This document shows, piece by piece, positions 1 through 8,900 of a stretch of DNA of 64,000 nucleotides. The position numbers were made by a program, and so were the translations under genes. The notes under the pieces were generated by a model that ran no database searches, had not been told where the DNA came from, and was given only the letters and a program-made list of their open reading frames with translations. Every line of letters begins with the position of its first letter. Positions within the stretch are counted from its first letter, which is position 1. Source of the stretch: JALYXV01 sp963791545 (GTDB lineage Bacteria; Actinomycetota; Acidimicrobiia; Acidimicrobiales; Palsa-688); the NCBI GenBank assembly GCA_963791545.1, contig CAWBSR010000002.1:124001-188000 (forward strand), written 5' to 3'.

Positions 1-261
1 GGCGTGCTCGGGCTGCTGCTGCTCCTGTCTCCGGTACGCCGCCTGGTGCGGGTTGCCTGCGGGGCCTGGCTGGCTCGCAAGGTTCGCAAGTCGGGTCTAC
101 GGGTGCGGGCCTCGGTCAGCGGGTTACGGCCGGGGCCCGGCGAAGGCGACCGGATTGACCGTGGCCATCGGGTGATGACCGCCGAGTCGTACCCGCTGGA
201 GCATCGGCCCGCGGCCCTGAATGCGCCCCCCGGGCCGGTAGATCCAACCGAGCCCGGCTGA
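1..261 (+). CDS. FxsA-like membrane protein, C-terminal part (5' end outside window)
   Basis: The frame is open from the first base and stops at 259-261, so only the last 86 residues are present. The fragment begins in a leucine-rich hydrophobic stretch (GVLGLLLLLSPVRRLVR) followed by a basic, probably cytoplasmic tail. The pattern of Leu-rich helix, then P-V-R-R-L-V-R, matches the end of the conserved core of FxsA-family inner-membrane proteins (the E. coli member relieves F-plasmid exclusion of phage T7). The family assignment rests on this short motif only. It is convergent with the next gene, leaving an 18-bp gap without a clear terminator. Confidence 0.6.
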   Translation, partial: GVLGLLLLLSPVRRLVRVACGAWLARKVRKSGLRVRASVSGLRPGPGEGDRIDRGHRVMTAESYPLEHRPAALNAPPGPVDPTEPG

Positions 262-279
262 AGCACGGAGGCCCGTAGG

Positions 280-1512
280 TCATGGCGACGGCCGACAAAG
301 GTTGACCGCTTTGGCCTTCAGCACGTTGGCGGCGGCGGCGGTCAACCGGTCGAGCGGCAGCGCTCCGCGCCCGGCGTCCGCGACCAGGCGCTCGACGATG
401 GTCGTGGCCAGGGTGTTCGGGTTGCCTGACCCTACGATCACCATGTCGACGCCGGCCTTGATGGCCGCTACCGCCGCCTGACCGAGGTCCAGCCTGGTGA
501 CGGATATCGCGCCCGCCGTCAAGGAGTCGCTGAGCACCAGACCATGGAAGCCAAGCCGCTGCCGCAACAGCCCGGTCACAGCCTCCGCGGAGAGGCTGGC
601 CGGTCCGTCCGAGAGGCCGGGCACGGTGGCATTGCCGACCATGATCGCCGGCAAACCGGCTTTGATTGCGGCTTCGAAGGGGACCAGGTCGGAACCCTCC
701 AACGATGACAACGGTGGCGTGTCGGCGGCGCCGAAATCGGTGCTGGCGTTAGCATGTCCTTCGCCCGGAAAGTGCTTCAGCACCGGGATGACGCCGCCGT
801 CGACCATGCCCCGGGCGAACGCCACTCCATAGCTGGTCGTAAGGGCCGGGTCGGCGCTGAACGACCGGCGGCTGTCGCTGTGGCTGACCACGGCGCCGAG
901 GCCCGGAGCCAGATCCACGTCGGGGGCCAGATCCATGGTCACGCCGTTCGCCACCAGTCTCCGAGCCGTGTTCGCCGCCAGGGTCCGCACCTGGTCGGTG
1001 GTGAGCGTCGCCGCCATGGCCTGCGCCGACGGCATCGATCCCACCAGGTCGGCGACCCGTTGAACCGCCCCGCCTTCCTCGTCGGACATGACCAAAGGAG
1101 CGATTCCCCCGAGCGCCTCGGCCTTCACCTGCGCCAGTCTCGAGCTCAGGTCGGCCCGGCCCGAGACCCCCACCAGGAGTAGCCCGCCTACCCCGAGGCG
1201 CACCACGGGGAGGGCAGACGCGAAGTTTCCCTGGAGGACCGGGACCGCGACCACCTGCTCGGCTCGCCGGGCCACGCTCCAGGTGGCGAGCATGGTGGCG
1301 TTCGAACACGAGGCGGTCGAGGTACCGGCAGTGGCTGCGCTGGTGGGTTGGGAGGCGGTGGGTTGGGAGGCGGCGGGTTGGGAGGCGGCGGGTTGGGAGG
1401 CGGCGGGTTGTCTTGGTGCGCAGCCGCCGAGCAGGGCCGCCAACAAGCTGGTGGCCAGGGCCCCCCGACGCCATACCCATCCCGCCTGTTGTCCGTGCCG
1501 CTCGCCGACCAT
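280..1512 (-). CDS. Glycoside hydrolase family 3 lipoprotein (beta-N-acetylhexosaminidase-like)
   Basis: This is a secreted lipoprotein with a GH3 N-terminal catalytic barrel, like NagZ-type enzymes that remove N-acetylglucosamine from cell-wall fragments. A basic n-region, a hydrophobic core and the lipobox LLGGC are visible at the N-terminus. A low-complexity linker of pentapeptides (PAASQ/PTASQ) follows. The NagZ signature KHFPGEGHANASTD carries the Lys-His pair and the Asp/His loop that supplies the acid/base in this family. A later LVLSDSL stretch probably carries the nucleophile Asp. I chose ATG 1512 because the signal peptide starts there; an in-frame GTG at 1533 adds seven residues. 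The family call is firm, but the precise substrate is inferred. Confidence 0.85.
   Translation of the reverse strand: MVGERHGQQAGWVWRRGALATSLLAALLGGCAPRQPAASQPAASQPAASQPTASQPTSAATAGTSTASCSNATMLATWSVARRAEQVVAVPVLQGNFASALPVVRLGVGGLLLVGVSGRADLSSRLAQVKAEALGGIAPLVMSDEEGGAVQRVADLVGSMPSAQAMAATLTTDQVRTLAANTARRLVANGVTMDLAPDVDLAPGLGAVVSHSDSRRSFSADPALTTSYGVAFARGMVDGGVIPVLKHFPGEGHANASTDFGAADTPPLSSLEGSDLVPFEAAIKAGLPAIMVGNATVPGLSDGPASLSAEAVTGLLRQRLGFHGLVLSDSLTAGAISVTRLDLGQAAVAAIKAGVDMVIVGSGNPNTLATTIVERLVADAGRGALPLDRLTAAAANVLKAKAVNLCRPSP
1345..1410. repeat. 15-bp tandem repeat coding the lipoprotein linker
   Basis: Four full copies and a partial copy of a 15-bp unit (GGGTTGGGAGGCGGC on the plus strand) run head to tail. 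Because 15 is a multiple of three, they encode in-frame pentapeptides of the PAASQ/PTASQ type just after the lipidated cysteine. Copy-number change would lengthen or shorten the tether without a frameshift. Confidence 0.9.
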
Positions 1513-1584
1513 CTTTGACCGAAGGTAGACCACGGCGAAGACTCCGGCCGCACTCCGCGCTTCCGAGTTCTTAGCTCAGCTCAC

Positions 1585-2622
1585 TCAGTTGATGACCCGG
1601 CTGCGTTGCGCGACCCCAGGGCCGCCGTAGGGGTAATCGGCCGGCGCGGGATCGCTGACCTGGTCCAGGGCGGCAATCTCGTCACCATCCAGCCGCAGGT
1701 GGGCCGCCCCCAGATTGTCCTCGAGTTGGCTGACCGTCCGGGCGCCCAGGATCACGGCGCTCACCGCGGGTCGCGTCACCAGCCACGCCAGGGCGACCTG
1801 ACCCATCGACACCCCCCGGTCGGACGCGATCCGCTGCACCCGGTCGATGACCTCCCAGGTGCGTTCCGACTGGCGCCGGCGGTCGTAGGCCTCCACCCCC
1901 CGCCCCGGATTCTCGCCCAGGCGGGTGGCACCTGAGGGCCGCACATCACGCTGATACTTCCCGGTCAGCCAGCCCCCGCCGAGCGGACTCCAGGGCAGCA
2001 GGCCGAGACCGGTGGACTGGCAGGCGGGAACAATCTCCCACTCCACCTCGCGGACCAGCAGGTTGTACTGCGGCTGCAGCGAGACGGGCCTGGTGAGCCC
2101 GAGGCGCTCCGAGGTGTCCATCGCTTTTTGGATCTGCCAGCCGGTGAAGTTCGAGAAGCCTGCGTAGCGGATCTTGCCCGCCCGGACCGCGTCGTCGTAG
2201 AAGCGCAGCGTCTCGTCGATCGGCGTCAGTGGGTCCCAGGCATGGGCCTGGTACAGATCGATGCACTCGGTCTGCAGCCGGGCCAATGAGGCATCGAGGG
2301 CCTGGGAGAGATGTCGGCGGGAGAGCCCGGCGCCGTTGGCCCCATCCGAGGTGGGAAACCGCCCCTTTGTCGCCAGCACCATGCCCCCGCGGTCAGCCGG
2401 GGATGCCTTCGACCACCAGCGCCCGATGATCTCCTCCGACGCGCCCCCGCCGTACACATCGGCGGTGTCGATCAGTGTCCCGCCCGCCTCGACGAAGCGG
2501 TCCAGTTGGGCATGGGACCCCGCCTCATCGGTCTCCGTCCCGAACGTCATCGTGCCCAGTGCCAAAATCGACACGGCACAGCCACTGTTGCCAAGGCTCC
2601 GGTACTCCACGTTGTCGGTCAT
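1585..2622 (-). CDS. Aldo/keto reductase
   Basis: This is an NADPH-dependent oxidoreductase of the AKR superfamily with a single TIM barrel. Visible hallmarks are the start YRSLGNSGCAVSILALGTM, the active-site region LIDTADVYGGGASEEIIG with catalytic Asp and Tyr, and the C-terminal cofactor segment VSAVILGARTVSQLEDNLGA. The length of about 345 residues is normal for the group of actinobacterial AKRs close to plant K-channel beta-like and YghZ proteins. ATG 2622 fits the family start; an in-frame GTG at 2646 is possible. The substrate cannot be told from sequence. It lies downstream of the sigma-factor gene on the same strand, with 63 bp or more between them. Confidence 0.9.
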   Translation of the reverse strand: MTDNVEYRSLGNSGCAVSILALGTMTFGTETDEAGSHAQLDRFVEAGGTLIDTADVYGGGASEEIIGRWWSKASPADRGGMVLATKGRFPTSDGANGAGLSRRHLSQALDASLARLQTECIDLYQAHAWDPLTPIDETLRFYDDAVRAGKIRYAGFSNFTGWQIQKAMDTSERLGLTRPVSLQPQYNLLVREVEWEIVPACQSTGLGLLPWSPLGGGWLTGKYQRDVRPSGATRLGENPGRGVEAYDRRRQSERTWEVIDRVQRIASDRGVSMGQVALAWLVTRPAVSAVILGARTVSQLEDNLGAAHLRLDGDEIAALDQVSDPAPADYPYGGPGVAQRSRVIN

Positions 2623-2709
2623 ACCCAAGGCGACCGGGTCGGCCACATCCCCCAGATGTGGCGGCCCGCCCCTGGCTGGCGCGGTGACCGGGGCCGGCCG
2701 GAGGAGGCC

Positions 2710-3672
2710 TCAGTCGGCGAGTAGTGCCTGCGCCCCGTCGCAGACCGAGGGGTGACGGAGCTTTGACATGGCCCGGGCTTCGATCTGGCGGATCCGCTCC
2801 CGGGTCAGGCTGAAGTGGGCGCCGACCTCGTCGAGGGTGCGGGGCTCACCGCGATCCAGACCGAAACGAAGCCGGAGAATTTCCCGTTCCCGATCGTCGA
2901 GCATCGCCAAGAGTTTCGCGACCTCACCGCAGAGCAGGGACGCGGCGGCGGCGTCGAAGGGTGACACTGCGGTGCGATCCGCAACCACGTCCGCCAGCTG
3001 GGCGTCCCCGTCCTCGCGCAACGGCTCCGACAGCGACAACGGCTGGGCGGTGTGGCGCAACAGCTCGATGACCTTCTCCCCGTCGATCTCCAGGTCGGCG
3101 GCCAACTCGCCCACGGTGGGACGTCGCCCCAACTCCCCTTCGAGGCGGCCCCGGGACTTGGACAATCGGTTCAGCAGGTCGCCGGCGTGAACCGGCAGCC
3201 GGATGGTGCGGCCCGTGTTGGCGATCCCGCGGGTGATGGCCTGGCGGATCCACCACGTGGCATAGGTCGAAAACTTGAAACCCTTACGCCAGTCGAACTT
3301 TTCGACGGCGTGGATGAGGCCCAGGTTGCCTTCCTGGACCAGGTCGAGAAGCGGCAGGTCGGCGCTCTGGTACTTCTTGGCGATCGACACCACCAGCCGC
3401 AAGTTGGCCTTGACGAACAGGTCCGCGGCCGCGTCGCCGGCCCGGACCATGAGAAGCAGCTCCCGGGTGCGCTCCGCGGAGAGCGATTTGCCCGAGGCCA
3501 ACTCGGCGCGCGGTTCGCGCCCCGCTTCGATCGCCTGGGCCAGGCGAGCCTCGTCGGCCTTGGTCAAAAGGGCGTGCTTGCCAATGTCACGCAGGTAGAG
3601 GCGGGTGAGGTCTTCGTCCGGCTGAGCCAGTTTGATGGGCACTTTTGGAGCGACATCCTTCCCAGCAACCAA
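2710..3672 (-). CDS. RNA polymerase sigma factor, sigma-70 group 2 (HrdB/SigB-like)
   Basis: The protein contains regions 1.2 to 4.2 without the long group-1 N-terminus. Region 1.2 is seen as DLTRLYLRDIGKHALLT, region 2 as DLVQEGNLGLIHAVEKF and the -10 recognition helix as FSTYATWWIRQAI. Region 3 follows, and the region 4 helix-turn-helix is LTRERIRQIEARAMSKLR. At about 320 residues it is shorter than a primary sigma factor, so an alternative housekeeping-like sigma is likely. The longest frame begins with a TTG at 3672; a GTG at 3642 (PIKLAQ...) is also plausible. The neighbouring upstream gene on the same strand is a PP2C-type phosphatase, a family that often controls anti-sigma networks. 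Confidence 0.92.
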   Translation of the reverse strand: MVAGKDVAPKVPIKLAQPDEDLTRLYLRDIGKHALLTKADEARLAQAIEAGREPRAELASGKSLSAERTRELLLMVRAGDAAADLFVKANLRLVVSIAKKYQSADLPLLDLVQEGNLGLIHAVEKFDWRKGFKFSTYATWWIRQAITRGIANTGRTIRLPVHAGDLLNRLSKSRGRLEGELGRRPTVGELAADLEIDGEKVIELLRHTAQPLSLSEPLREDGDAQLADVVADRTAVSPFDAAAASLLCGEVAKLLAMLDDREREILRLRFGLDRGEPRTLDEVGAHFSLTRERIRQIEARAMSKLRHPSVCDGAQALLAD

Positions 3673-3783
3673 GCCGGCGACGAAGCTCCATCGTCACACA
3701 CACCAGGCGGTCGTGCACCGCGGAGTTGCCCAGGGAGGGCTCCACGTCGGTTTTCCGTTGCCAAGAGAGCTCGGGCAGTGTCG

Positions 3784-6024
3784 TTAGGCGTCGGACATTT
3801 CCGAGCCGCGCCGGCTGGCGGGATCGTCGGTCGGCGTCGGTGGCCCGGCGCTGTGGGCGACGGCGGGAACAGAGATGACGACCACGGCCATGTCGTCGTC
3901 GGCGGTGGTGGCTGAGAAGGACACCGCCGCGTTTTCGATCCGTTCGGCGAGCGCCGCCGCCGGGAGGGCGGCACCGCCTCGGAGGGTGCCGGGCAACCGG
4001 TCGGCGAAGAACTGGCGTTGCTGGCGGCGCTCGGTGATCCCGTCGGTGTACAGCACCAGGGCGTCACCGGCACCGAGCTGCACCGTGACCGCGACCGAGT
4101 CGATGTCGCCCAGCAGGCCCAGCAGGCTTCCCGGTGTTCCGATCTCGGCGACGGTCCCATCGGCGCGGACCACATAGGGCAACGGGTGGCCGGCGGCGGC
4201 CACGGATACCTCGGCGCCGCCGTCGGCAACTGCGACCTGGGCCATGCACACGGTACAGAAGCTGGGCTCGGCGTCGTCGTCTTCTCCGGCCGCTTCGACG
4301 AGCAGGGCGTTGACGTCGGCCAGCAGAGCGGGTAGGGAGTCGGCGTGTCGGGCGACGGCGCGGATACTGTGGCGGGTCATGCCGGTCATCGCCGCCGCCG
4401 CGATACCGCGGCCGCACACGTCGCCCAGCACGATCATCCAGCCGCCGTGGCCGTCAGGGAAGCAGTCGTAGAAGTCGCCCCCGACGTCGCCCGCGGGCCG
4501 GTAGCGCGCCGCCACTTCCAGGCCGTCGATTTCCGGCAGCCGCCCCGGTAGCAACGCCCGGGCCAGGGTGTCGGCGGCGGCGTGTTCGCGTTCAAAGGAC
4601 CGGGCGTTTTCCACAGTGGCCGCCACCCGGGCAGCCAGCTCCTCGATCAGCGCCAAGTCGGCGTCGTTGTAGGCGGCCCGGGTAGAACCGCCGGCCACGG
4701 TGAGCACGCCGACGGTACGGCCCCGGGTGCGCAGCGGGACCAGCATGGCGGAGCGCAGATCGAGGCGGCGCAGCAAGGCGAGATGGTCGGCGTCGACCGC
4801 AGCGGCCTCCAACATGGCCGGTGGGACCGCGTCGAGGAGGATCGACCGTCCCTGGCGTAGTGCTTCCATGGCCGGGCTGGCCGCCAGCACGTCGCCGTAG
4901 CTGTCCAAGCCGGCGATGATCTCGGCGGCGGCGTCGAGGTAGCCGATCGCCACCCGCTGCGGTGCGCCGCCGGACCCGAGCTCTCGTATCGCGCACCAGT
5001 CGCCCAGCTCCGGCACGATCAGGTCCACGACCACCTGCAGGACCTCGGCGGCGTCGAGCGCGGTGCCCAGCAGCCGCCGCCCCGCAGAAGCCAAAAACGC
5101 CAGTCGGGCCTCGCTGGCCCGCAGCTTCTCCACCGCCTGCTGGCGCTCCGTGACGTCGCGGAACACGTTGACCGCGAACTGGATGGCGCCAGTGTCGTCG
5201 AACACCGGGTGGCCCCGCACCAGCGAGAAGCGTTCGTCGCGGTCACCGGAGAGGTCGCGCCAGCGGATCAGCACCTCGGGAAGTCTCTCGCCCCGCAGCG
5301 CGGCCCGCCCCGGGAGTGCTTCGGGGGGCAACGGGTGCCCTTCCAGGTCGCACATCTCGAACCGTTCCCGCACCGCCCCGAGGCCGGCGGCGAGCAGTTC
5401 GTCGACCGACTGGTACCCGAGCAGGGCGGCGGCCGCCTGGTTGGCCAGCAACAGCCGCCCGTCGGGCGACTGGACGGTGATCGCTTCGCTGACCGCGTTC
5501 AAAGTGGCCGACAACTGGCTCTCGAGGCGCCGCTTCTCCAACGCGAAGGCGACGTGGCTGGCCACCGTCGCCGCCAACGACAACTCGGCGGTGTCGAAGT
5601 CGCGTGGTCGGTTGCTGTAGATCATGAACTTCCCCAACAGCTGATCCCCGTATACCAGCGGCACGAACGCCAGCGCTGCGATCCCCTCCGCCAGCACCAC
5701 CGGCCGCAGCGGCCCTAGGCGGGCGTCGCCGACCACGTCGGCGATCACTACCGGCTCCGGGTTCCGGCTTTCACGAGACCACGGGCTGTGACCCTCAGCC
5801 GATGCCCGGTAGCGCTCCGACAGTCCCCGCCATGCCCGGAAGCGCATAACGTGGTCGCCGTCGAAGAGCAATACCGCCGCCCGATCAGCGTCGAGAACCG
5901 AGATCAGGGCATCGAGGGCGGCCTCGCAGATCGACTCGACCGTCGCCGCCGACACCGTCGCCGCCGTCAGGAGGTGCACCGCCTCCAGTTGCGCCAACAG
6001 GCGATCCCTGCCGCGTCCGTTCAC
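3784..6024 (-). CDS. GAF-PAS-GAF-PP2C (SpoIIE/RsbU-type) serine phosphatase
   Basis: This is a 746-residue cytosolic sensor phosphatase. In order I see a GAF domain (about 10-165), a PAS domain (about 170-295) with a C-terminal FRDVTERQQAVEKL coil, a second GAF (about 305-470) and a SpoIIE-like PP2C domain (about 490-715). The metal-binding motifs GGDFYDCF and LGDVCGRGIAAAA are intact, as is the late VLYTDGITERR. Such proteins dephosphorylate anti-sigma-factor antagonists (STAS proteins) in response to a signal sensed by GAF/PAS. No STAS protein or HPK kinase partner is seen next to it. The start is GTG 6024. The 111-bp gap to the sigma gene downstream makes cotranscription possible. Confidence 0.93.
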   Translation of the reverse strand: MNGRGRDRLLAQLEAVHLLTAATVSAATVESICEAALDALISVLDADRAAVLLFDGDHVMRFRAWRGLSERYRASAEGHSPWSRESRNPEPVVIADVVGDARLGPLRPVVLAEGIAALAFVPLVYGDQLLGKFMIYSNRPRDFDTAELSLAATVASHVAFALEKRRLESQLSATLNAVSEAITVQSPDGRLLLANQAAAALLGYQSVDELLAAGLGAVRERFEMCDLEGHPLPPEALPGRAALRGERLPEVLIRWRDLSGDRDERFSLVRGHPVFDDTGAIQFAVNVFRDVTERQQAVEKLRASEARLAFLASAGRRLLGTALDAAEVLQVVVDLIVPELGDWCAIRELGSGGAPQRVAIGYLDAAAEIIAGLDSYGDVLAASPAMEALRQGRSILLDAVPPAMLEAAAVDADHLALLRRLDLRSAMLVPLRTRGRTVGVLTVAGGSTRAAYNDADLALIEELAARVAATVENARSFEREHAAADTLARALLPGRLPEIDGLEVAARYRPAGDVGGDFYDCFPDGHGGWMIVLGDVCGRGIAAAAMTGMTRHSIRAVARHADSLPALLADVNALLVEAAGEDDDAEPSFCTVCMAQVAVADGGAEVSVAAAGHPLPYVVRADGTVAEIGTPGSLLGLLGDIDSVAVTVQLGAGDALVLYTDGITERRQQRQFFADRLPGTLRGGAALPAAALAERIENAAVSFSATTADDDMAVVVISVPAVAHSAGPPTPTDDPASRRGSEMSDA

Positions 6025-6224
6025 TGACCGGCTCCCCCGGCCGCCCCCGTGCCCCGCCAGCCCGGCCGGGCGCGTCGGCGCCCGGTGTACTGGTCAAGCG
6101 ACACGTCGTCTGCTTCCTTCCGACGTCCTGATCGGCCTGAATGCCTAGCTGTGAGCTCAACTGGGCAGGTTATGGGGGGTCGGAGCGAATTGTTGACGGT
6201 GGTGCCCCCGATGTCAAGAAGGTC

Positions 6225-6252
6225 TTTACCTGCCCAGGCAATAAGACATAAT
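6225..6252 (+). promoter_or_regulatory. Candidate promoter for the small HTH gene
   Basis: TTTACC (6225-6230) and CATAAT (6247-6252) are separated by 16 bp in a locally AT-richer patch. The expected transcription start falls within a few bases of the ATG at 6262, which would make the message leaderless or nearly so. This was read by eye only. Confidence 0.35.
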
Positions 6253-6261
6253 CGTGCCGCC

Positions 6262-6597
6262 ATGGGGGTAGGACGGATGGGGCCCGAACCTGGTGGACGG
6301 GACGGGGCCGCTGTCGCTACGACCATGCCGCAGCCCGCGCCTATCGACTACGACGCCCTCACCGTGGCGCTGCGTGCGCTACTCGACGACACGGTGGCTG
6401 TCGCCCACGGAGTCGGGGCGGCCGGCAAAGCGGGGCGCCTCGACATGGTGGCGGTCGCGGCTGCCGCCTGCGAGTGCTGCCGTCAGCACCTCGACGCCGC
6501 GGTGGGCACCGCACGGGCCGCCGATGCCAGTTGGGCCGAGGTCGGCCACGTTCTCGGTGTTAGCCGCCAAGCCGCTTGCCAACGCTTCGGTACCTGA
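6262..6597 (+). CDS. Small helix-turn-helix protein of unknown function
   Basis: This is a 111-residue soluble protein. The middle is alpha-helical with a small cysteine cluster (ACECC at about residues 72-76). The C-terminus has a clear helix-turn-helix of the type ASWAEVGHVLGVSRQAACQRF, the pattern used in MarR/sigma-4-like and XRE-like DNA-binding modules. I do not recognise a named family. The frame is open further upstream, but ATG 6262 follows a candidate promoter, and an ATG at 6325 is the next alternative. It is divergent from the phosphatase gene and convergent with msrA. A role in transcription control is inferred only from the HTH. Confidence 0.6.
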   Translation: MGVGRMGPEPGGRDGAAVATTMPQPAPIDYDALTVALRALLDDTVAVAHGVGAAGKAGRLDMVAVAAAACECCRQHLDAAVGTARAADASWAEVGHVLGVSRQAACQRFGT

Positions 6598-6632
6598 GCG
6601 GCCGACGACGACGATGTCGCAGCCGCGCTCCT

Positions 6633-7178
6633 TCAGCCGACGCTATCGACGCGGCGCGGTAGCTTCCAGCCAGGGCGAACGTAATGGCAGGTGTAGCCGT
6701 TGGGGTAGTGCTCGAGGTAGTCCTGGTGCTCAGGCTCCGCCTCCCAGAACGGACCCGCCGGGGACACCTCGGTGACAACCTTTCCCGGCCACAAACCCGA
6801 GGCGTCGACATCGGCAATCGTGTCCTCGGCGATGCTCTTCTGGGCGTCGGTGGTGTAAAAGATCGCCGAGCGGTAGCTGGTGCCGACATCGTTGCCCTGG
6901 CGGTTCCTGGTCGTCGGGTCGTGGATCTGGAAGAAGAACTCCAGCAGGTCGCGGTAGCTGATTGCCTCGGGGTCGAAGAGGATCTCGATGCCTTCGGCGT
7001 GGTTGCCATGGCGCCGGTAGGTGGCGTTGGCGACATCGCCGCCGGTGTAGCCGACCCTCGTCGAGATCACTCCGGGCTGCCTGCCGATGAGGTCCTGGAC
7101 GCCCCAGAAGCAGCCTCCCGCCAAGATGGCCTTCTCGCATCGGTCCTTCGTGTTCGTCGTCTCCGTCGTGTCCGGCAT
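6633..7178 (-). CDS. msrA: Peptide-methionine (S)-S-oxide reductase MsrA
   Basis: The enzyme reduces methionine-S-sulfoxide in proteins and free methionine, using thioredoxin for recycling. The catalytic motif GGCFWGVQD is present with nucleophile Cys23. The conserved VGYTGG, YRRHGNHAEGIEI and FFQIHDPTT segments follow in order. ATG 7178 is chosen because an AGAAAGGTGG ribosome-binding site sits just upstream; the open frame continues to 7310 without family similarity. At 181 residues it is a standard MsrA without a fused MsrB. It ends convergently against the small HTH gene. Confidence 0.95.
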   Translation of the reverse strand: MPDTTETTNTKDRCEKAILAGGCFWGVQDLIGRQPGVISTRVGYTGGDVANATYRRHGNHAEGIEILFDPEAISYRDLLEFFFQIHDPTTRNRQGNDVGTSYRSAIFYTTDAQKSIAEDTIADVDASGLWPGKVVTEVSPAGPFWEAEPEHQDYLEHYPNGYTCHYVRPGWKLPRRVDSVG

Positions 7179-7318
7179 CGGCGTCCACCTTTCTTGTCGC
7201 CCACCACCAACCAACAGCCGCCGCCATCGCCGTGTTCCCGGCGGTGACCGGCATCGCGAAACTCGCCCGGACTGTACCGATAGCCGCCCGGACACGATCC
7301 GATCGTTCACTAGCCGGG

Positions 7319-8323
7319 CTATGGTGCCACAGCAGCCCCGGCGCCATGCCTATGTCGTCGCACAATCAGCGACCCGGCGCCGGCGACCGCTAGTACCACA
7401 ATGGCCCCGAGGATTATGGGCAAAGGCCCTGAGCCCCCCGAGCTTGTCTTGGTAATCACGGGAGCCGCCGATGTGGCTGACGCGGCCGGAAAGGTGATGC
7501 GCGCGGTCGCATCCCGCTGGGTCGTGCCGGAACGGAGAACGAGGTGGGCATCCCAAGGACCCCTCGGGATAGCCGGGTCCAGCCCCACTGTCACCGGCTC
7601 GGTCTGACCGATCCCGAGCGTCGTTCCCAGCTTGGCCGAGAAGGGACCCGCAGACAATCCGCCCGGGCCGTTGGCGAGCTGCAGCTCGCCGCTCAGGTCG
7701 ACAGCCCGGCCACCGGTGTTATGGACCGTCGCTGCGAGAACGGGACTGCCATCGGCGCTCCGCCGCGCCTCGAAGGCCGTTATCGCGAAGTCGGAAGGCG
7801 GCTCGCCGCCGGGGCCGATCGACAGGTAGATCCTCACGCCCACCCGGTTGACCGTCGTCACTCCACCACCTAGCGCCGGAGCCAGCTCCGCCCAAACCAC
7901 CCCGTATTGCTCACCAGGGCTGGCGTTGCCCGGTACCGCAATGGTCACCGTCGCCAATACCCTGGCGCCCGCCTTGGGGTTCACCACGGGCGGGTCGACA
8001 GTTGTCCAGCTGGTCAGATCATTGGCCGCCCGTCCCTCCCCGAACTGGAAATCCCCATTCCCGACCGTCGCCGCCGCTACATACAGTTGAACTGCTTGGG
8101 GCGATGCGGTGTCGTTGCTGATCTCTACTCGTCGAGTGATCGTCGTGCCCGGAGCCAGGTGGTCGACAATGTATTGGCGGGCCCGAGGGTCGTCTTTCCG
8201 ACTCGTCGGGGCATCGACGATGCGAATGCCGACCGTCTTCGGGGCTGGAGGCGTCTGGGCGAACGCCGGAGAAGAGGCGAACCCGATCAACAGGCAACAC
8301 ATAGCCAACAGGCCTTTACGCAT
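7319..8323 (-). CDS. DUF916 / WxL-binding-like secreted, membrane-anchored protein
   Basis: This is a 334-residue exported protein. A signal peptide (MRKGLLAMCCLLIGFASSP, cleavage near AFA-QTP) leads into two beta-sandwich regions. The first has the DUF916/WxL_PGBD pattern: a basic start (RIVDAP...), then RRVEISNDTASPQAVQLYV and ASPGEQYGVVWAEL. It resembles the component that in Firmicutes binds peptidoglycan and partners WxL proteins. A C-terminal transmembrane helix and a basic RRHRHG anchor finish it. The start is ATG 8323; the frame is open upstream but overlaps the preceding gene, whose coding frame is different. It is the last gene of the WxL-like cluster, 17 bp after its neighbour. The family call is by pattern, not by search. 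Confidence 0.7.
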   Translation of the reverse strand: MRKGLLAMCCLLIGFASSPAFAQTPPAPKTVGIRIVDAPTSRKDDPRARQYIVDHLAPGTTITRRVEISNDTASPQAVQLYVAAATVGNGDFQFGEGRAANDLTSWTTVDPPVVNPKAGARVLATVTIAVPGNASPGEQYGVVWAELAPALGGGVTTVNRVGVRIYLSIGPGGEPPSDFAITAFEARRSADGSPVLAATVHNTGGRAVDLSGELQLANGPGGLSAGPFSAKLGTTLGIGQTEPVTVGLDPAIPRGPWDAHLVLRSGTTQRDATARITFPAASATSAAPVITKTSSGGSGPLPIILGAIVVLAVAGAGSLIVRRHRHGAGAAVAP

Positions 8324-8340
8324 AGTTCTCACTCCGCTGG

Positions 8341-8856
8341 TTATGCCACTGAGGTTGTAATGGTGCCGCTGTAGGAACCCGCCACCGCGGCCGTTGGGAT
8401 GTTGATGATTATCGTCGGGTTCCAGGAGGTACTCGTTGCGAGGACAACCCCCGACACCGAGAGAGCGGTGCGTTGAACCGACAAGTCCTGCGCCTGGGCG
8501 GCCGCCAACTGACCCGGTACTGCCGTTTGCAGACCGGAGGAAGCGGTCACCGGGCCCGACCAATAGAACACGCTGGATTTGGGGATAGTTTCGGCCGTTG
8601 TCCTCCCTCCCGTCCCGAGGGTGGTGGTCAATACCACCGTGGCACTGAAGGAGGCCAATAGGCCAAGTCCGCTGTCGGTGACGGTGAAAGTGCCCAAGTG
8701 ACCCGACAGCGTGGTCGACCCGGTAGCGGCTGTGCCGAGGGCGGCGCTCGCGGGAACGGAAACCCCGACTCCGGCATGGGCGACCGATGGCCAGAGGATG
8801 ACTAGGAATCCGCTCATGACGCCGACGAGGATCGCCCGGCACTGACGACCTCTCAT
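8341..8856 (-). CDS. WxL-like secreted protein B
   Basis: This is a 171-residue exported protein with a signal peptide ending near SVAHA-GVGV. The mature part is Ser/Thr/Ala/Gly-rich beta sandwich. The last 30 residues (SWNPTIIINIPTAAVAGSYS and on to SVA) match the terminal block of WxL-domain surface proteins, where a Trp is followed by P...AGxYxGxIT. It is clearly paralogous to the next gene on its upstream side: both share PASAALG, YWSG, a VPGQL segment and the same C-terminal block. The second Trp motif of classical WxL domains is not obvious, so I call it WxL-like. Confidence 0.65.
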   Translation of the reverse strand: MRGRQCRAILVGVMSGFLVILWPSVAHAGVGVSVPASAALGTAATGSTTLSGHLGTFTVTDSGLGLLASFSATVVLTTTLGTGGRTTAETIPKSSVFYWSGPVTASSGLQTAVPGQLAAAQAQDLSVQRTALSVSGVVLATSTSWNPTIIINIPTAAVAGSYSGTITTSVA

Positions 8857-8900
8857 CTGTACCCTCCACCTTCCGCCTAGATCCTACCCTCAAGACAAAG

